The position numbers and the translations under genes were made by a program. The notes under the pieces were generated by a model. That model was not told where the DNA came from and did no database searches. It saw only the letters and a program-made list of their open reading frames with translations. 64,000 nt of DNA from Saccharomycopsis crataegensis (taxonomy: Eukaryota > Ascomycota > Saccharomycetes > Ascoideales > Saccharomycopsidaceae), in NCBI RefSeq assembly GCF_037102585.1, contig NW_027043829.1, positions 1,922,001-1,986,000 on the forward strand, written 5' to 3'. Of the stretch, positions 42,587 through 52,033 are shown piece after piece. The stretch's first letter is position 1; each line of letters starts with the position of its first letter.

Positions 42587-44167
42587 ATGCCTTTACATGA
42601 TTTATTTAATAATTCCATTAAGGAACAATCCCTGATTTCCTCATCCTCATCTTCATCGCCGCCACCACCACCAGAAAGGGATGGTTTGAGTAGCGCAGAA
42701 TCCGCATCATGTCAAAGAAACAAATTAATGATAGATAATCCTTCCAATATCATTCTTTCGAACTTGAAGTGTCCTCCCTCACCCCCACCAATCTTGAATA
42801 AGCCAAATACCTCAATTGAACGGGTTTTGAAGATTCAGAATAACGAGAATAGTTTGCTGGATCAGACAGCGACTAGTGCAAGTAGCAGCGGTACCAGCGC
42901 TGCTCCAAGAAGACTCACCATTCCTGCCGGTGGTGCATTATTGAGAGGCAAAAGCGAAGAAGGCAATAGTGGATCGGACAGCAATGATAGGATTACAACC
43001 CTCAATGCCCCAATGGCTGCTAAAGGAGTAAGCCAACTGGATAACAGGGGTAGCAGCGCTAGCATGAATAGTAATACCTCACAGCAAAAAGTTCTTGGAC
43101 ATAAAAAATCTGATTCAGTACATGCTCATTTTTATGTCGATGATACGATAAAACACGGACCTCAGAGATCAAGAAGCACTTCCATCAACACCGAAAACAG
43201 AAAAGAGCTCGAATCAACCAGGTCAGGGGCTGTTAGCGGCAATACAAGTGCAAGTGCTGCCGACTCTAACTCTTCTGACTCTAATAAGCCGCCAGCAATG
43301 AACGTTGATCCAAGATTGGCCCAGGATGATGGTAAGTTCCATATCTTGTTGGGTTCGACTGGTTCGATCGCCGCAAATAAAATACGGTTATTGATCAACA
43401 AATTGGAGGAAAGTTACGGCAGAGACCAGATAGCCATTCAATTGATTGTCACCCCGGCCGCTGAACATTTCATATCTAGAGAAGATATCCCGCCTCACAT
43501 AACGATTTGGAGAGATAAAGATGAATGGGCGCTTTGGAAGGCGCGTTCAGATCCTGTATTGCATATTGAACTTCGAAGATGGGCTGATGTGTTGATTGTG
43601 GCTCCTTTAACCGCTAACACTTTGTCCAAAATTTCTTTGGGCTTATGTGATAATTTATTGACTAATGTCATTAGGGCGTGGAATATCCAATATCCAGTTA
43701 TCTTGGCCCCTTCAATGGTAAATTACAGCTATAGCTCTGCCATCACTAAACGTAACTTGAGTTTCATTAAGGAGCACATGAAGTGGATAGAAATTTTGAA
43801 GCCCACGGAAAAGGTGTTTGGTAGCTATGGGGAAATTGGTATGGGAGGAATGTCTACAGAGAATGAAATCTTGGCCAGAGTTAAGGTAATAATGAAGGAA
43901 AGATATGGACTAGATAATGAAGATGAAGATAATGTAGATGACGATAATGATGATGATGATAATGATGATGATGATGACAATGATGATGAGGGAGATGATG
44001 GCGACAATAAACAAATGGGGGGTGAGGAAGAAGATGAAGATGAAGATGAAGATGAAGATGAAGATGAAGATGACGATGAGGATGATGACGAAACTAACAC
44101 AAACCCTAAACCAACTTTGCCTAAGAAGACCGGGAAAGTTTGTATTGCCGATGAGGACAAATGTTAA
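42587..44167 (+). CDS. SIS2: Hal3/Sis2/Vhs3-type protein (Ppz phosphatase inhibitor, PPCDC subunit)
   Basis: 526 aa. The N-terminal 240 residues are Ser/Pro/Asn-rich. The flavoprotein (PPCDC-like) domain is at about residues 245-440: FHILLGSTGSIAANKI, then VTPAAEHF, PVLHIELRRWADVLIVAPLT, TLSKISLGLCDNLLTNVIRAW and IGMGGM. An Asp/Glu tail (GAT/GAA repeats, 43915-44095) follows, typical of Hal3/Vhs3. The catalytic His of the family (PVLHIELRRWAD) is kept. The PAMN motif reads APSMV and the substrate-clamp Cys is absent, as in Hal3 and Vhs3, which in S. cerevisiae supply the His to a Hal3-Vhs3-Cab3 decarboxylase of coenzyme A synthesis. Family members also inhibit the Ppz1 phosphatase and so affect salt tolerance. 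SIS2 and VHS3 cannot be told apart here. Confidence 0.85.
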   Translation: MPLHDLFNNSIKEQSLISSSSSSSPPPPPERDGLSSAESASCQRNKLMIDNPSNIILSNLKCPPSPPPILNKPNTSIERVLKIQNNENSLLDQTATSASSSGTSAAPRRLTIPAGGALLRGKSEEGNSGSDSNDRITTLNAPMAAKGVSQLDNRGSSASMNSNTSQQKVLGHKKSDSVHAHFYVDDTIKHGPQRSRSTSINTENRKELESTRSGAVSGNTSASAADSNSSDSNKPPAMNVDPRLAQDDGKFHILLGSTGSIAANKIRLLINKLEESYGRDQIAIQLIVTPAAEHFISREDIPPHITIWRDKDEWALWKARSDPVLHIELRRWADVLIVAPLTANTLSKISLGLCDNLLTNVIRAWNIQYPVILAPSMVNYSYSSAITKRNLSFIKEHMKWIEILKPTEKVFGSYGEIGMGGMSTENEILARVKVIMKERYGLDNEDEDNVDDDNDDDDNDDDDDNDDEGDDGDNKQMGGEEEDEDEDEDEDEDEDDDEDDDETNTNPKPTLPKKTGKVCIADEDKC

Positions 44168-44496
44168 TGATCAAATAAAAAATTTAATTGTACAATATAT
44201 TTAAAGTTGTTACCGATAATTCTCGGAGAACAAGTTTTTCTCTAATTTTTTTTTTTTTTCTCCTTCGGAAAGCTATTTATCCCTTTTACTTGTATCAAGT
44301 ATTATATGTATTATAAAGCTTACACTTTTTGTAAAATCATAAAAATTAAGAAATAATCATGGTTAATGTATTTGAGAAACAAGCCGAAATGAAATAAGAT
44401 AAAAAGAAAAGAAATTGAAAAAAAAATAACAAAGGGAAATAGAAAGAAATATATATATATATATATGTATAGAAGAAAACAGTGAGAATGAATGCA
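44168..44496. other. Intergenic between convergent Hal3-type gene and VPS60
   Basis: A/T-rich 3' flanks with a T-run near 44248-44260 and an (AT)n tract at 44449-44466. No gene is seen. Confidence 0.6.
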
Positions 44497-45150
44497 TCAA
44501 GAAGCTGTCACCTTATCGGCGTTGACAGGTTCCTTTTGTTCGGCTTCCTCATCAATAAATTTTGGAATAGTATTAGTTTCAGCCGGAAGGTAGCTTGGCA
44601 AATCTAACCCATTTTTCTGTTCATATTGAACCTCATCACCTAGAGCTTCTAATTCGGCATCCAATTCCGATTCGCTAACATCATCAGGCAAGCTGTAAGA
44701 GCTACCCAAAGTTTCTTGTATCTCGTTACCCTTTTCAATCAAATCAAGCATCTCTTCTTGCAAGTCTTCGATCTTATCGACGTCTATCTTACCATAAGTC
44801 TTCTTTAATTCCTTATTTGTTTGTTTCAAAGTGTCAACGGTCACCATGGTATTCTTCAAGTTTTCTGCAGTCATTTGCGCTTGGGATATGTTCCACGATT
44901 GATTTTCCAATTGATCTTTTTGTTGCTCAATTTGTCTCTTTTGTCTCAATAACTTCATGGCTTTTTGCTTGAGGTTTTGTTTGCCGGGGCCTTCTCTCAT
45001 TCGTGATAACTTTTGTTGATATGTCACCAATTCAGCATTGATCTTCGATAACTTTATATCGAGCGACGACACTCTGTCATCTATGCTACCGAGCGCATCA
45101 TTTAGAGTCGCCTTTGGCTTGGCTGCCTTGGAACCAAAAAGTCTGTTCAT
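44497..45150 (-). CDS. VPS60: VPS60 (CHMP5), ESCRT-III-associated protein
   Basis: 217 aa Snf7-family protein acting on endosomes in multivesicular body formation. It binds Vta1 and stimulates the Vps4 ATPase. The N-terminus MNRLFGSKAAKPKATLNDAL and SIDDRVSSLDIKLSKINAEL are characteristic of Vps60/CHMP5, as is MREGPGKQNLKQKAMKLLRQ. Charge is basic in the first half and acidic in the second (SESELDAELEALGDEV), the usual Snf7 pattern of a basic core and autoinhibitory acidic C-terminus. Length matches S. cerevisiae Vps60 (229 aa). Confidence 0.92.
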   Translation of the reverse strand: MNRLFGSKAAKPKATLNDALGSIDDRVSSLDIKLSKINAELVTYQQKLSRMREGPGKQNLKQKAMKLLRQKRQIEQQKDQLENQSWNISQAQMTAENLKNTMVTVDTLKQTNKELKKTYGKIDVDKIEDLQEEMLDLIEKGNEIQETLGSSYSLPDDVSESELDAELEALGDEVQYEQKNGLDLPSYLPAETNTIPKFIDEEAEQKEPVNADKVTAS

Positions 45151-45611
45151 TATCCAATATCAGATTTTAAAAACAATGATCCCCTTTGTTAATAATCTAT
45201 CCTCCCCTTCTCTTGGTTTGGGTGTTTTTGCACCCTTTCGCCATCATCTCCCACCAAGCGCTCATAACTATTACTAAACGCACCATAGAAAAGATGCCAG
45301 AAAACCCACGGGCTAACATGGCACAATAGTTTGTTAACTGTAGAATCCACCCCCCCATAAAGAGAGAAACAGACTTTGAAATCGTATTGTTTATTTTTCT
45401 CCCATAGGAGATGGTGGGACAATATACCCATAATTCTCGGGAATAGGATTAAAGATTATCATTTGATGAATATTTACTATTAATGGGTTGAAAGATTATA
45501 GCTAGTAGTGTAATGACCTTAAAAAATTACCAGAAATGTTAATGGACACAGAAATAGATTTCCAATAGGTCAAAGTTTATTAATCTAAAAAAAAAATACA
45601 CAAGTACATTT
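45151..45611. other. Intergenic: VPS60 promoter and DPH2 3' flank
   Basis: 461 bp without a recognised gene; a small CCCCCC tract near 45351 and an A-run near 45588-45597. Confidence 0.55.
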
Positions 45612-47423
45612 CTATATTATGTGGGACTTATTATTATGATCGTAGCCTCTGGCAACCCCCGATCTACCTTCCTCAATGGTGGCTCCATCTTCATCATAGT
45701 TTTCATCATCCTTGAAATCACTTCCTAACCCGGTCCATTGTCTGGATTGTAAATGAATAGCTGATGTTGATACTGTTCCCTTTATTGCCACGGTTTGCGA
45801 AAACTTCTTGACTAATTGGTTACCACTAACCGGTTTACCATCACCACCATCGTCGTCGTTATTGTCGGTCTTTGTAGCATCTGGATTCAATTCAATTTGT
45901 AGATGATTGATTTGTCTCAAAGGTCTGGAATTGGAAACATATTTACCTGTGACCGCACTGAATTCTGGTGCATAATCTTCGTCTGACATTTTACCCTCAT
46001 CACCAGAATTCACAAAATCGTCATCGTCATCATCGTCATTGTCTTCAGCAAGCTTGATGATATCTTTAAACCCAGTCACCCATTTCCCGGTCCAGGAAAC
46101 CTCTGGACTTAAAGCCAAATGCAATTCATACGGCGTGATGATCGGTTTAAAATATTCACTGGTCTCATCAATAATGATCCCACCTTGTCCACATCCCAAA
46201 ATACACCACACATCAATAGCATCGAAATTAGCCAACTTTGCCACGTTCGGTTTACCAACTACGAACATGTAGTACTTCTTATCGGCATCCTTTATCCATT
46301 TTGCAACAATGTTCACCATTTTCTTTGTGTTATCTAACGATAATGTGTTCACGAGAATACCGACTGTACCAGCAGTTCTGGCAACGTGCATATAACGATA
46401 ACGACGCATTAACGACGAGAAAGGACCATTATTGATAGTACAAGCTTTAGGATCATAAACTACCATCGATGAGAACTTGGTGGTTAAAAAGAGCAATCTA
46501 GAAGGTTCTGGAAGCGTGATATGGAACAAGCTGTAAGTTTGCAAGAGCGAATTCAATTCGTCTTCGTCATTAATATCAATGTCTTCTGAATGTAAACCGG
46601 TTAATAATCTGTTGCCGAATCTTATTCCCTCTTTTTGCTTCTGCTTCTCAAAATCATAATTTATAATCTTGATGCTTTTTTCTTCGTTATACGCTTCAGC
46701 ATAGGCAAGATTCCGGTATTTTATCTTCAATTCATCATATACCGGCTTTAATATATAGGAGTAACTAGTGTCGGACATTAAAAGAATATTTTCTTCAGTG
46801 TCCTGATATTGCTCCTCAAACTTCGAAGTCAAGACATTTATATCCAATTGGGGTTTACCAAACACATATACAGAAGGTAGTTTCTGAACTGGTGTTAAAC
46901 AGGAATCTCCAAAATGCACAACCACATCGGCACCAATGTGCTCAGCCGCCACTTCATCAACACAACATGGACTGTACGATGTATCTGCCAAAACCCACAC
47001 TTCGTACTTATCTATTTTCTGTGATTTTGTAGTTTTCCTTTCCTTTTCTGTTTTACCACAGCTGCAATCGGTACATGTAGCACAATGACCACCATGCTTC
47101 TTCCCATCGTCCAACCCAGCGTCTATTGAATTATTTTCATCAGGAATAAGGCCTTCCTGCAACATTTGCACAACATAACTGGAATCACAAACAAGGGAAT
47201 CAGGAAACTGGAGAGTGATCTTCTTGAATTTGCCTTGTAAAAACTCTATCAATTCATCTATCGAATAATAGTCTCGAAGTAGTTGTCTAACCTCATTTTT
47301 GTTGGCTGGATCATGTTTCTTCAAGTAACTTCTTTGCTTGGTTTCCTCGCTTTGGAACTGATCAAACTGGAAAGTATCATCCGTCTGGGCAGTGGAAAGA
47401 GCCGGAGCAACTTCACCACTCAT
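45612..47423 (-). CDS. DPH2: DPH2, subunit of the diphthamide-forming Dph1-Dph2 complex
   Basis: Partner of Dph1 in the radical-SAM-like enzyme that starts diphthamide synthesis on the translation factor eEF2. 603 aa from MSGEVAPALSTAQTDD; the frame continues upstream only from a non-ATG codon. Family signatures: the KKITLQFPDSLVCDSSYVV block, VLADTSYSPCCVDEVAAEHI, GADVVVHFGDSCL and PYELHLAL; the C-terminal RQWTGLGSDF is typical of Dph2. A Cys-rich insert (CATCTDCSCG) near residue 125 follows an acidic linker, and there is an Asp-rich insert near residue 480. It is longer than S. cerevisiae Dph2 (534 aa). It is divergent from URA4, with 243 bp between the starts. Confidence 0.9.
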   Translation of the reverse strand: MSGEVAPALSTAQTDDTFQFDQFQSEETKQRSYLKKHDPANKNEVRQLLRDYYSIDELIEFLQGKFKKITLQFPDSLVCDSSYVVQMLQEGLIPDENNSIDAGLDDGKKHGGHCATCTDCSCGKTEKERKTTKSQKIDKYEVWVLADTSYSPCCVDEVAAEHIGADVVVHFGDSCLTPVQKLPSVYVFGKPQLDINVLTSKFEEQYQDTEENILLMSDTSYSYILKPVYDELKIKYRNLAYAEAYNEEKSIKIINYDFEKQKQKEGIRFGNRLLTGLHSEDIDINDEDELNSLLQTYSLFHITLPEPSRLLFLTTKFSSMVVYDPKACTINNGPFSSLMRRYRYMHVARTAGTVGILVNTLSLDNTKKMVNIVAKWIKDADKKYYMFVVGKPNVAKLANFDAIDVWCILGCGQGGIIIDETSEYFKPIITPYELHLALSPEVSWTGKWVTGFKDIIKLAEDNDDDDDDDFVNSGDEGKMSDEDYAPEFSAVTGKYVSNSRPLRQINHLQIELNPDATKTDNNDDDGGDGKPVSGNQLVKKFSQTVAIKGTVSTSAIHLQSRQWTGLGSDFKDDENYDEDGATIEEGRSGVARGYDHNNKSHII

Positions 47424-47666
47424 ATTAATTATAATTTCTGGTACTTTTCTTGTGAAATCTAATTGAACAATTCCACAAAAATTTTCTTTTTGGGTATAGA
47501 GCTTTGGCACTCATTTTTTTTTTTTTTTATTTTTCATACCATCGCTGACTAAGCGATGAGGACCGAAAATTATCGGTGATTTTTTTTTTTTTTTCACCAG
47601 CTCTTCTAATTAGCGATAAAAAAAAAAAAATTTGATAGTGAAAAAGACTCATTTGAAAACATTATT
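47424..47666. promoter_or_regulatory. Divergent promoter DPH2/URA4 with perfect PAC motif
   Basis: GCGATGAG at 47553-47560 is a perfect PAC core. It overlaps a small inverted repeat, ATCGCT (47541-47546) and AGCGAT (47552-47557). T and A runs lie on both sides (47514-47528, 47580-47594 and 47619-47631). CGCTGACTAAG at 47543-47553 is the same 11-mer as in the HAS1 promoter. Confidence 0.5.
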
Positions 47667-48818
47667 ATGAAAAGATTCTTTTCAACAACAGCTAAAACAA
47701 TGTCTAGAATTAACTTGGGTGTCACAGGAGACTACCATGTCCACTTACGTGAGGGAAAGATGATGGAGTTGGTCACCCCAACCATTCGTGAAGGTGGTGT
47801 TTCCATTGCATACATCATGCCTAACTTGACTCCTCCAGTTACCACCATTGAGAAAGTGGTGGATTACAAGAAACAATTGCAAGCTTTATCTCCAAAGACA
47901 ACCTTCTTGATGACTTTTTACTTGAGCCGTGACTTGACCCCTGAATTGGTCGATAAGGCTGCGAAGTTGGGAGCCATCGACGGGATCAAGTGTTATCCAG
48001 CCGGGGTGACTACCAACTCTCAGGCCGGGGTCGATCCAAATGATTTCAGTGATTTTTACCCAATTTTCGAAGCCATGGAAAGAAATGACTTGGTGTTGAA
48101 CTTGCACGGTGAAAAACCTTCCACCCACAACGACCATGACCATGCCCATTTGGATGACACCAATGTCGATGAAGCCATTCATGTGATGAATGCCGAATCC
48201 AAATTCTTGCCAGCTTTGGAGAAATTGCACAAGGATTTCCCAAATTTGAGAATCGTTTTGGAACACTGTACTACCAAAGCTGCCATCGACATGGTTGAAA
48301 AAATCAATGCCGAAAGAAAACCAGAAGACCCAATCAAAGTTGCTGCCACCATCACCGCCCACCATTTGTACATCACCATCGATGACGTTGCTGGTAATCC
48401 AATCAATTTCTGTAAACCTATTGCCAAGTTGCCATTGGATCGTCAAGCTTTGATCAAGGCTTCTACCTCAGGTAAGCCATATTTCTTCTTTGGATCCGAC
48501 TCAGCTCCTCACATCTTGTCCAACAAAGTGAGAAACGAAGGGGTTTGTGCCGGTGTCTATACCCAAAATAACGCCATTGCTTATATTGCAGAAATTTTCG
48601 ATAAATACAATAAGTTGGACAACTTGAAGAAGTTCGTTTCCGACAATGGGATTGGTTTTTATGCAATTCCAAAAGAAAAAATCGTTAACCATGATGAGTT
48701 GATCTTGGTCAAGGGTGAAAACATTATCCCAACACTTATTGGAGAAGGTGAATGTGTGGTACAACCTTTCAAGCCAGGCCAAAAGCTCTCCTGGACTGTT
48801 GAATGGGAAAGTAAATAG
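47667..48818 (+). CDS. URA4: URA4, dihydroorotase
   Basis: Third enzyme of pyrimidine synthesis, cyclising carbamoyl aspartate to dihydroorotate. 383 aa from the first ATG, 372 aa from the second (47700). Type II dihydroorotase signatures: the metal-binding GDYHVHLREG, the carbamylated-lysine region GIKCYPAGVTTNSQAGV, LNLHGEKP, VLEHCTTKAAI, TAHHLYITIDD and FFGSDSAPH with the catalytic Asp. The S. cerevisiae protein aligns with the second Met (MSRINLGVTGDYHVHLRE). The extra 11 residues MKRFFSTTAKT look like a short mitochondrial presequence. No in-frame CTG was found. Confidence 0.96.
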   Translation: MKRFFSTTAKTMSRINLGVTGDYHVHLREGKMMELVTPTIREGGVSIAYIMPNLTPPVTTIEKVVDYKKQLQALSPKTTFLMTFYLSRDLTPELVDKAAKLGAIDGIKCYPAGVTTNSQAGVDPNDFSDFYPIFEAMERNDLVLNLHGEKPSTHNDHDHAHLDDTNVDEAIHVMNAESKFLPALEKLHKDFPNLRIVLEHCTTKAAIDMVEKINAERKPEDPIKVAATITAHHLYITIDDVAGNPINFCKPIAKLPLDRQALIKASTSGKPYFFFGSDSAPHILSNKVRNEGVCAGVYTQNNAIAYIAEIFDKYNKLDNLKKFVSDNGIGFYAIPKEKIVNHDELILVKGENIIPTLIGEGECVVQPFKPGQKLSWTVEWESK

Positions 48819-49076
48819 ATTTCTTCACAGCTTTGGTTACAATTTTTCTTTTTCTTGGCTATCGTCATTCAAATCATGATAGTCATAGACAATAAACGTT
48901 ATTAAACAACATAAATTAGAGAATTCATAATAAAAATTTAAATAAAGAATTATTCTTCTTCATCTTGTTTTCTCTTATCGTTGGAATCAACTCAAAAAAA
49001 AAAAAAGAAAGAAGGAAGGAGTGTCTGAATGAAAATAATAACTATGGAATCCAAATAGAAAAGCAATAAATAAGCA

Positions 49077-51482
49077 TTACACAGTGCCAAGCGTTACCAT
49101 GAACTTAAGGTACTTTTTATCCTTCAATGACAAACTTCCATCCTCATTGAAAGTGCACATACTATTACTTTTCCAACCCCAGCTCTGTGATGTGCTAAAC
49201 AAACTAGGCGAGCTAGTGAAACAAATCAAACTCGATTTAGTCTTCTCTGACGGGGTTCTGATGATAAAGTAAACTGAAATTTGACTTCTTTTATCTTCAT
49301 AACTCGGAATAGATTTGTCCTTTTCTTGAACATACTTCTTTGGATCAATAGAATCAAGCGCTGATGCCCGACGGGAAATTTGACTGTTGTTAGCCGTGGC
49401 AAAAACTTCCTCACTGTTAGTATAATCCCCAAATTGAGAACTCAAGTTCATTGACACTTCGTCATTATTAAGCCCCAATGAATCTAATGTAGAGTTTGGC
49501 AAGGCATCATCTTCATTGACCACCACCGTACTCAACCCTCCGTTAGAAGCCGAATTCTGCAAATCGACAGCATTATTAAACTGCTCACCAATTGTTTCAT
49601 TGGTATTGAGACCATTGACAATATCATAACTCTTGAAAATATCCTGATTTATATATCCATTCTTTGGGGGTCCTGGATTCAGCGCTCTATGTAAATATAC
49701 TCCAAGCTGAAATTTCTTGTGCTTCTTGATTTTTTGAATGTAAAGATTCCAATAACATCCGGCATACCATAAAACTTTCCCATACAAACGCTTTTCAGTG
49801 TCCAAGTTAGAAATATCACAAAATGCCACTGAAAACCTAAAAGGTGGATACTTAGACCATTTATAAAGCTTTCTGGAATTAATTTTTTTAGAATGCTGTT
49901 TCATAATGTTTTCAAGGAGCAGGCTTTTTGATTGATACTGGGAGTCATTAGAGTCTAATTTTGATGTCATCACATCGCCAGATGTGTCACAACTCTTAGC
50001 AGAGTCATCATCATCCTCTTGCAAGTACTCTTCTTTTTCTCGCTGATCAATATCAACGGGCTCAGGATCATCATTCACAGTTTCCAAAATTTTCTGTTTC
50101 TCATCAATAATCGCATCCAAATTCTTGGGTGATCCATAAACCGTTTCATCCTTTACAGGAACCTTATACCACGGCGGCTGAAAACCATTAATTCCTGGCT
50201 GAGATTCTCCAAGTTTAGTAATATTCAATTTAGAATCTGATTTTGGAGTAGATACTATCAAACGATGCAAAGTAGATTGAACCCAAAGAGCATCTCTTAA
50301 AACCATTGAATCAACGAACGGTTCACCATTGGCATCTGTCAAAGTTTCCAATATTTGTAATTGTTCAAATGATAAATGGCAAAAATAAACTGATTTGCAA
50401 AGACAATGCTTTAATTTGGATATCTCTTCAAAATATAATTCGTCATCGTCTTCATCGTATGCGGACACATCAGTTATGACTGATTGAGTGTCCTCAAAGC
50501 TGGAGTTTGCGTTACTCTTTTTGGTGCCAAAGTAACTAAATGAAGAAGATCGTGATTTTAAAGGTATTACTCTATCATTATTATAATTATTCATGTACAT
50601 TGACTTGGCAGGCCGCACAGTTTTTTTATTCAACTTTAAATCTCTCAATGGAGCTTCTAACCCATTGGTGCCACTTAGGTCATTCTCTTCAATAGATATC
50701 AGCAGCGTCGATTCATTGTTTGCTATTACTGAATTTTCATCTTTGACGCAAATGTTGACTTTAATTCTTTTTTCGATTAACTTGATAATAAATAGACACC
50801 TATCCCATTCTGTGGGTACGAAAAAGGAGTCATTACTAACCACGTCCACAATAAGGTCTGTAGGAAGTCCGTCCCATGAAGCCACACCTTTTTCATATCC
50901 TTCAATACACAATAACCCTCTAGCACTATCTAAAATTCTCTCTGACGGGGTTCCCAAATTATGACTATATGCAAATAGGGTGTACTTCCTCAAAGTATCA
51001 AAGCTTAAATCACTGACAATGTAATCTGTTGCGTTGCATACAAGTTCAGGAATATCCAAGAACTGTCCTGTAGAAATCATGTTGGTTGCTAACGCTTCTT
51101 CGGCAATCTTATCGGTTCCCCCATATAGCCCACCGATTGCCAACTCGAACGAGGTACGGTTTATGTTGTCGTGTATAGAATCAAATAATAACTCATGGCA
51201 TTTGGAATCATCGTCTGACCATCTAAGAAACAATGCTCTGAAATATCCTGCCCTGGATAAAATCAACTTATGAAGGTTATATTCCTTATCAAACGCTTTG
51301 ACGGTGATATCGGAACAAAAACCTTGAAGAAACCCATTTTTGTGAAGAAAATCTTCTAGAATGTTATCGGTTTTTTTGCAGCATCCATAAGCACAAGTTT
51401 TCAGAGTAGATAGTCGATAACTGCCACTTTTGTACCCTTCTGATGATTCACGAAGAGGATGATGTCGACTTCTTGAATCCAT
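49077..51482 (-). CDS. BTB/POZ-domain protein (germ cell-less-like)
   Basis: 801 aa, no membrane segment. The BTB domain is at about residues 40-155: ILEDFLHKNGFLQGFCSDIT, then YNLHKLILSRAGYFRALFLRW and FELAIGGLYGG. A BACK-like helical region follows (VCNATDYIVSDLSFDTLRKY). The rest is Ser/Asp/Asn-rich with one folded-looking block around residues 545-610 (YPPFRFSVAFCDISNL, GKVLWYAGCYWNLYIQKI, FQLGVYLHRALNPG). A C-terminal block (ISVYFIIRTPSEKTKSSLIC, SWGWKSNSMCTF) resembles a MATH-like or GCL C-terminal fold. Germ cell-less-like BTB proteins are often Cullin-3 substrate adaptors, but budding yeasts have little evidence for this role. Function unknown. Confidence 0.7.
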   Translation of the reverse strand: MDSRSRHHPLRESSEGYKSGSYRLSTLKTCAYGCCKKTDNILEDFLHKNGFLQGFCSDITVKAFDKEYNLHKLILSRAGYFRALFLRWSDDDSKCHELLFDSIHDNINRTSFELAIGGLYGGTDKIAEEALATNMISTGQFLDIPELVCNATDYIVSDLSFDTLRKYTLFAYSHNLGTPSERILDSARGLLCIEGYEKGVASWDGLPTDLIVDVVSNDSFFVPTEWDRCLFIIKLIEKRIKVNICVKDENSVIANNESTLLISIEENDLSGTNGLEAPLRDLKLNKKTVRPAKSMYMNNYNNDRVIPLKSRSSSFSYFGTKKSNANSSFEDTQSVITDVSAYDEDDDELYFEEISKLKHCLCKSVYFCHLSFEQLQILETLTDANGEPFVDSMVLRDALWVQSTLHRLIVSTPKSDSKLNITKLGESQPGINGFQPPWYKVPVKDETVYGSPKNLDAIIDEKQKILETVNDDPEPVDIDQREKEEYLQEDDDDSAKSCDTSGDVMTSKLDSNDSQYQSKSLLLENIMKQHSKKINSRKLYKWSKYPPFRFSVAFCDISNLDTEKRLYGKVLWYAGCYWNLYIQKIKKHKKFQLGVYLHRALNPGPPKNGYINQDIFKSYDIVNGLNTNETIGEQFNNAVDLQNSASNGGLSTVVVNEDDALPNSTLDSLGLNNDEVSMNLSSQFGDYTNSEEVFATANNSQISRRASALDSIDPKKYVQEKDKSIPSYEDKRSQISVYFIIRTPSEKTKSSLICFTSSPSLFSTSQSWGWKSNSMCTFNEDGSLSLKDKKYLKFMVTLGTV

Positions 51483-52033
51483 AATTGTTTCTTACGATGG
51501 CAACGCAACAATTTCGGTGTTTTTCTTTTTTTTTTCTTTTTCGAATTGAGTCAATATATTTTGATTGCTTATGGTCTGCTAAGAGTTTAATTGTTATTTT
51601 CCTCTTCTTTAATTTGGGTGTGTGTGTCAAAATGGTTGGACTCATCTCATCATTGCAAGGCTATTTTTTTTTGTTGTTGTGGGAATTTCTGTACACGGTG
51701 ATTGTACCAACGGCACGGGTAGCAAATGTCATATCAGGTTGACACATTGAAATTTCACTATCATGGGGAGCAAAAAAAAAAAAATAAAAAAAATGAAAAT
51801 AATGAGCTTAATAAATATATATATGGATCAAAATATCTAGAAATTCTACAGATGAGGAAGGTTATTTAAAGATTATTCATTTTCATGCCATAACTTGGTA
51901 CTGTGTACACGTTTTGCTGTGTTTACATAAAAAACTTACCGGATTTTTCTATTTGAGTGGTACAGGAGGAAGAAAAAAAAAAGTAGAAAAAGAAGTTTCA
52001 TTTTATCTGGGGAGTGAGCTTCAATTTCCCATC
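51483..52033. other. Intergenic: BTB-gene promoter and VPS53 3' flank
   Basis: 551 bp with A/T runs near 51771-51795 and 51525-51540. No gene is seen. Confidence 0.55.
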
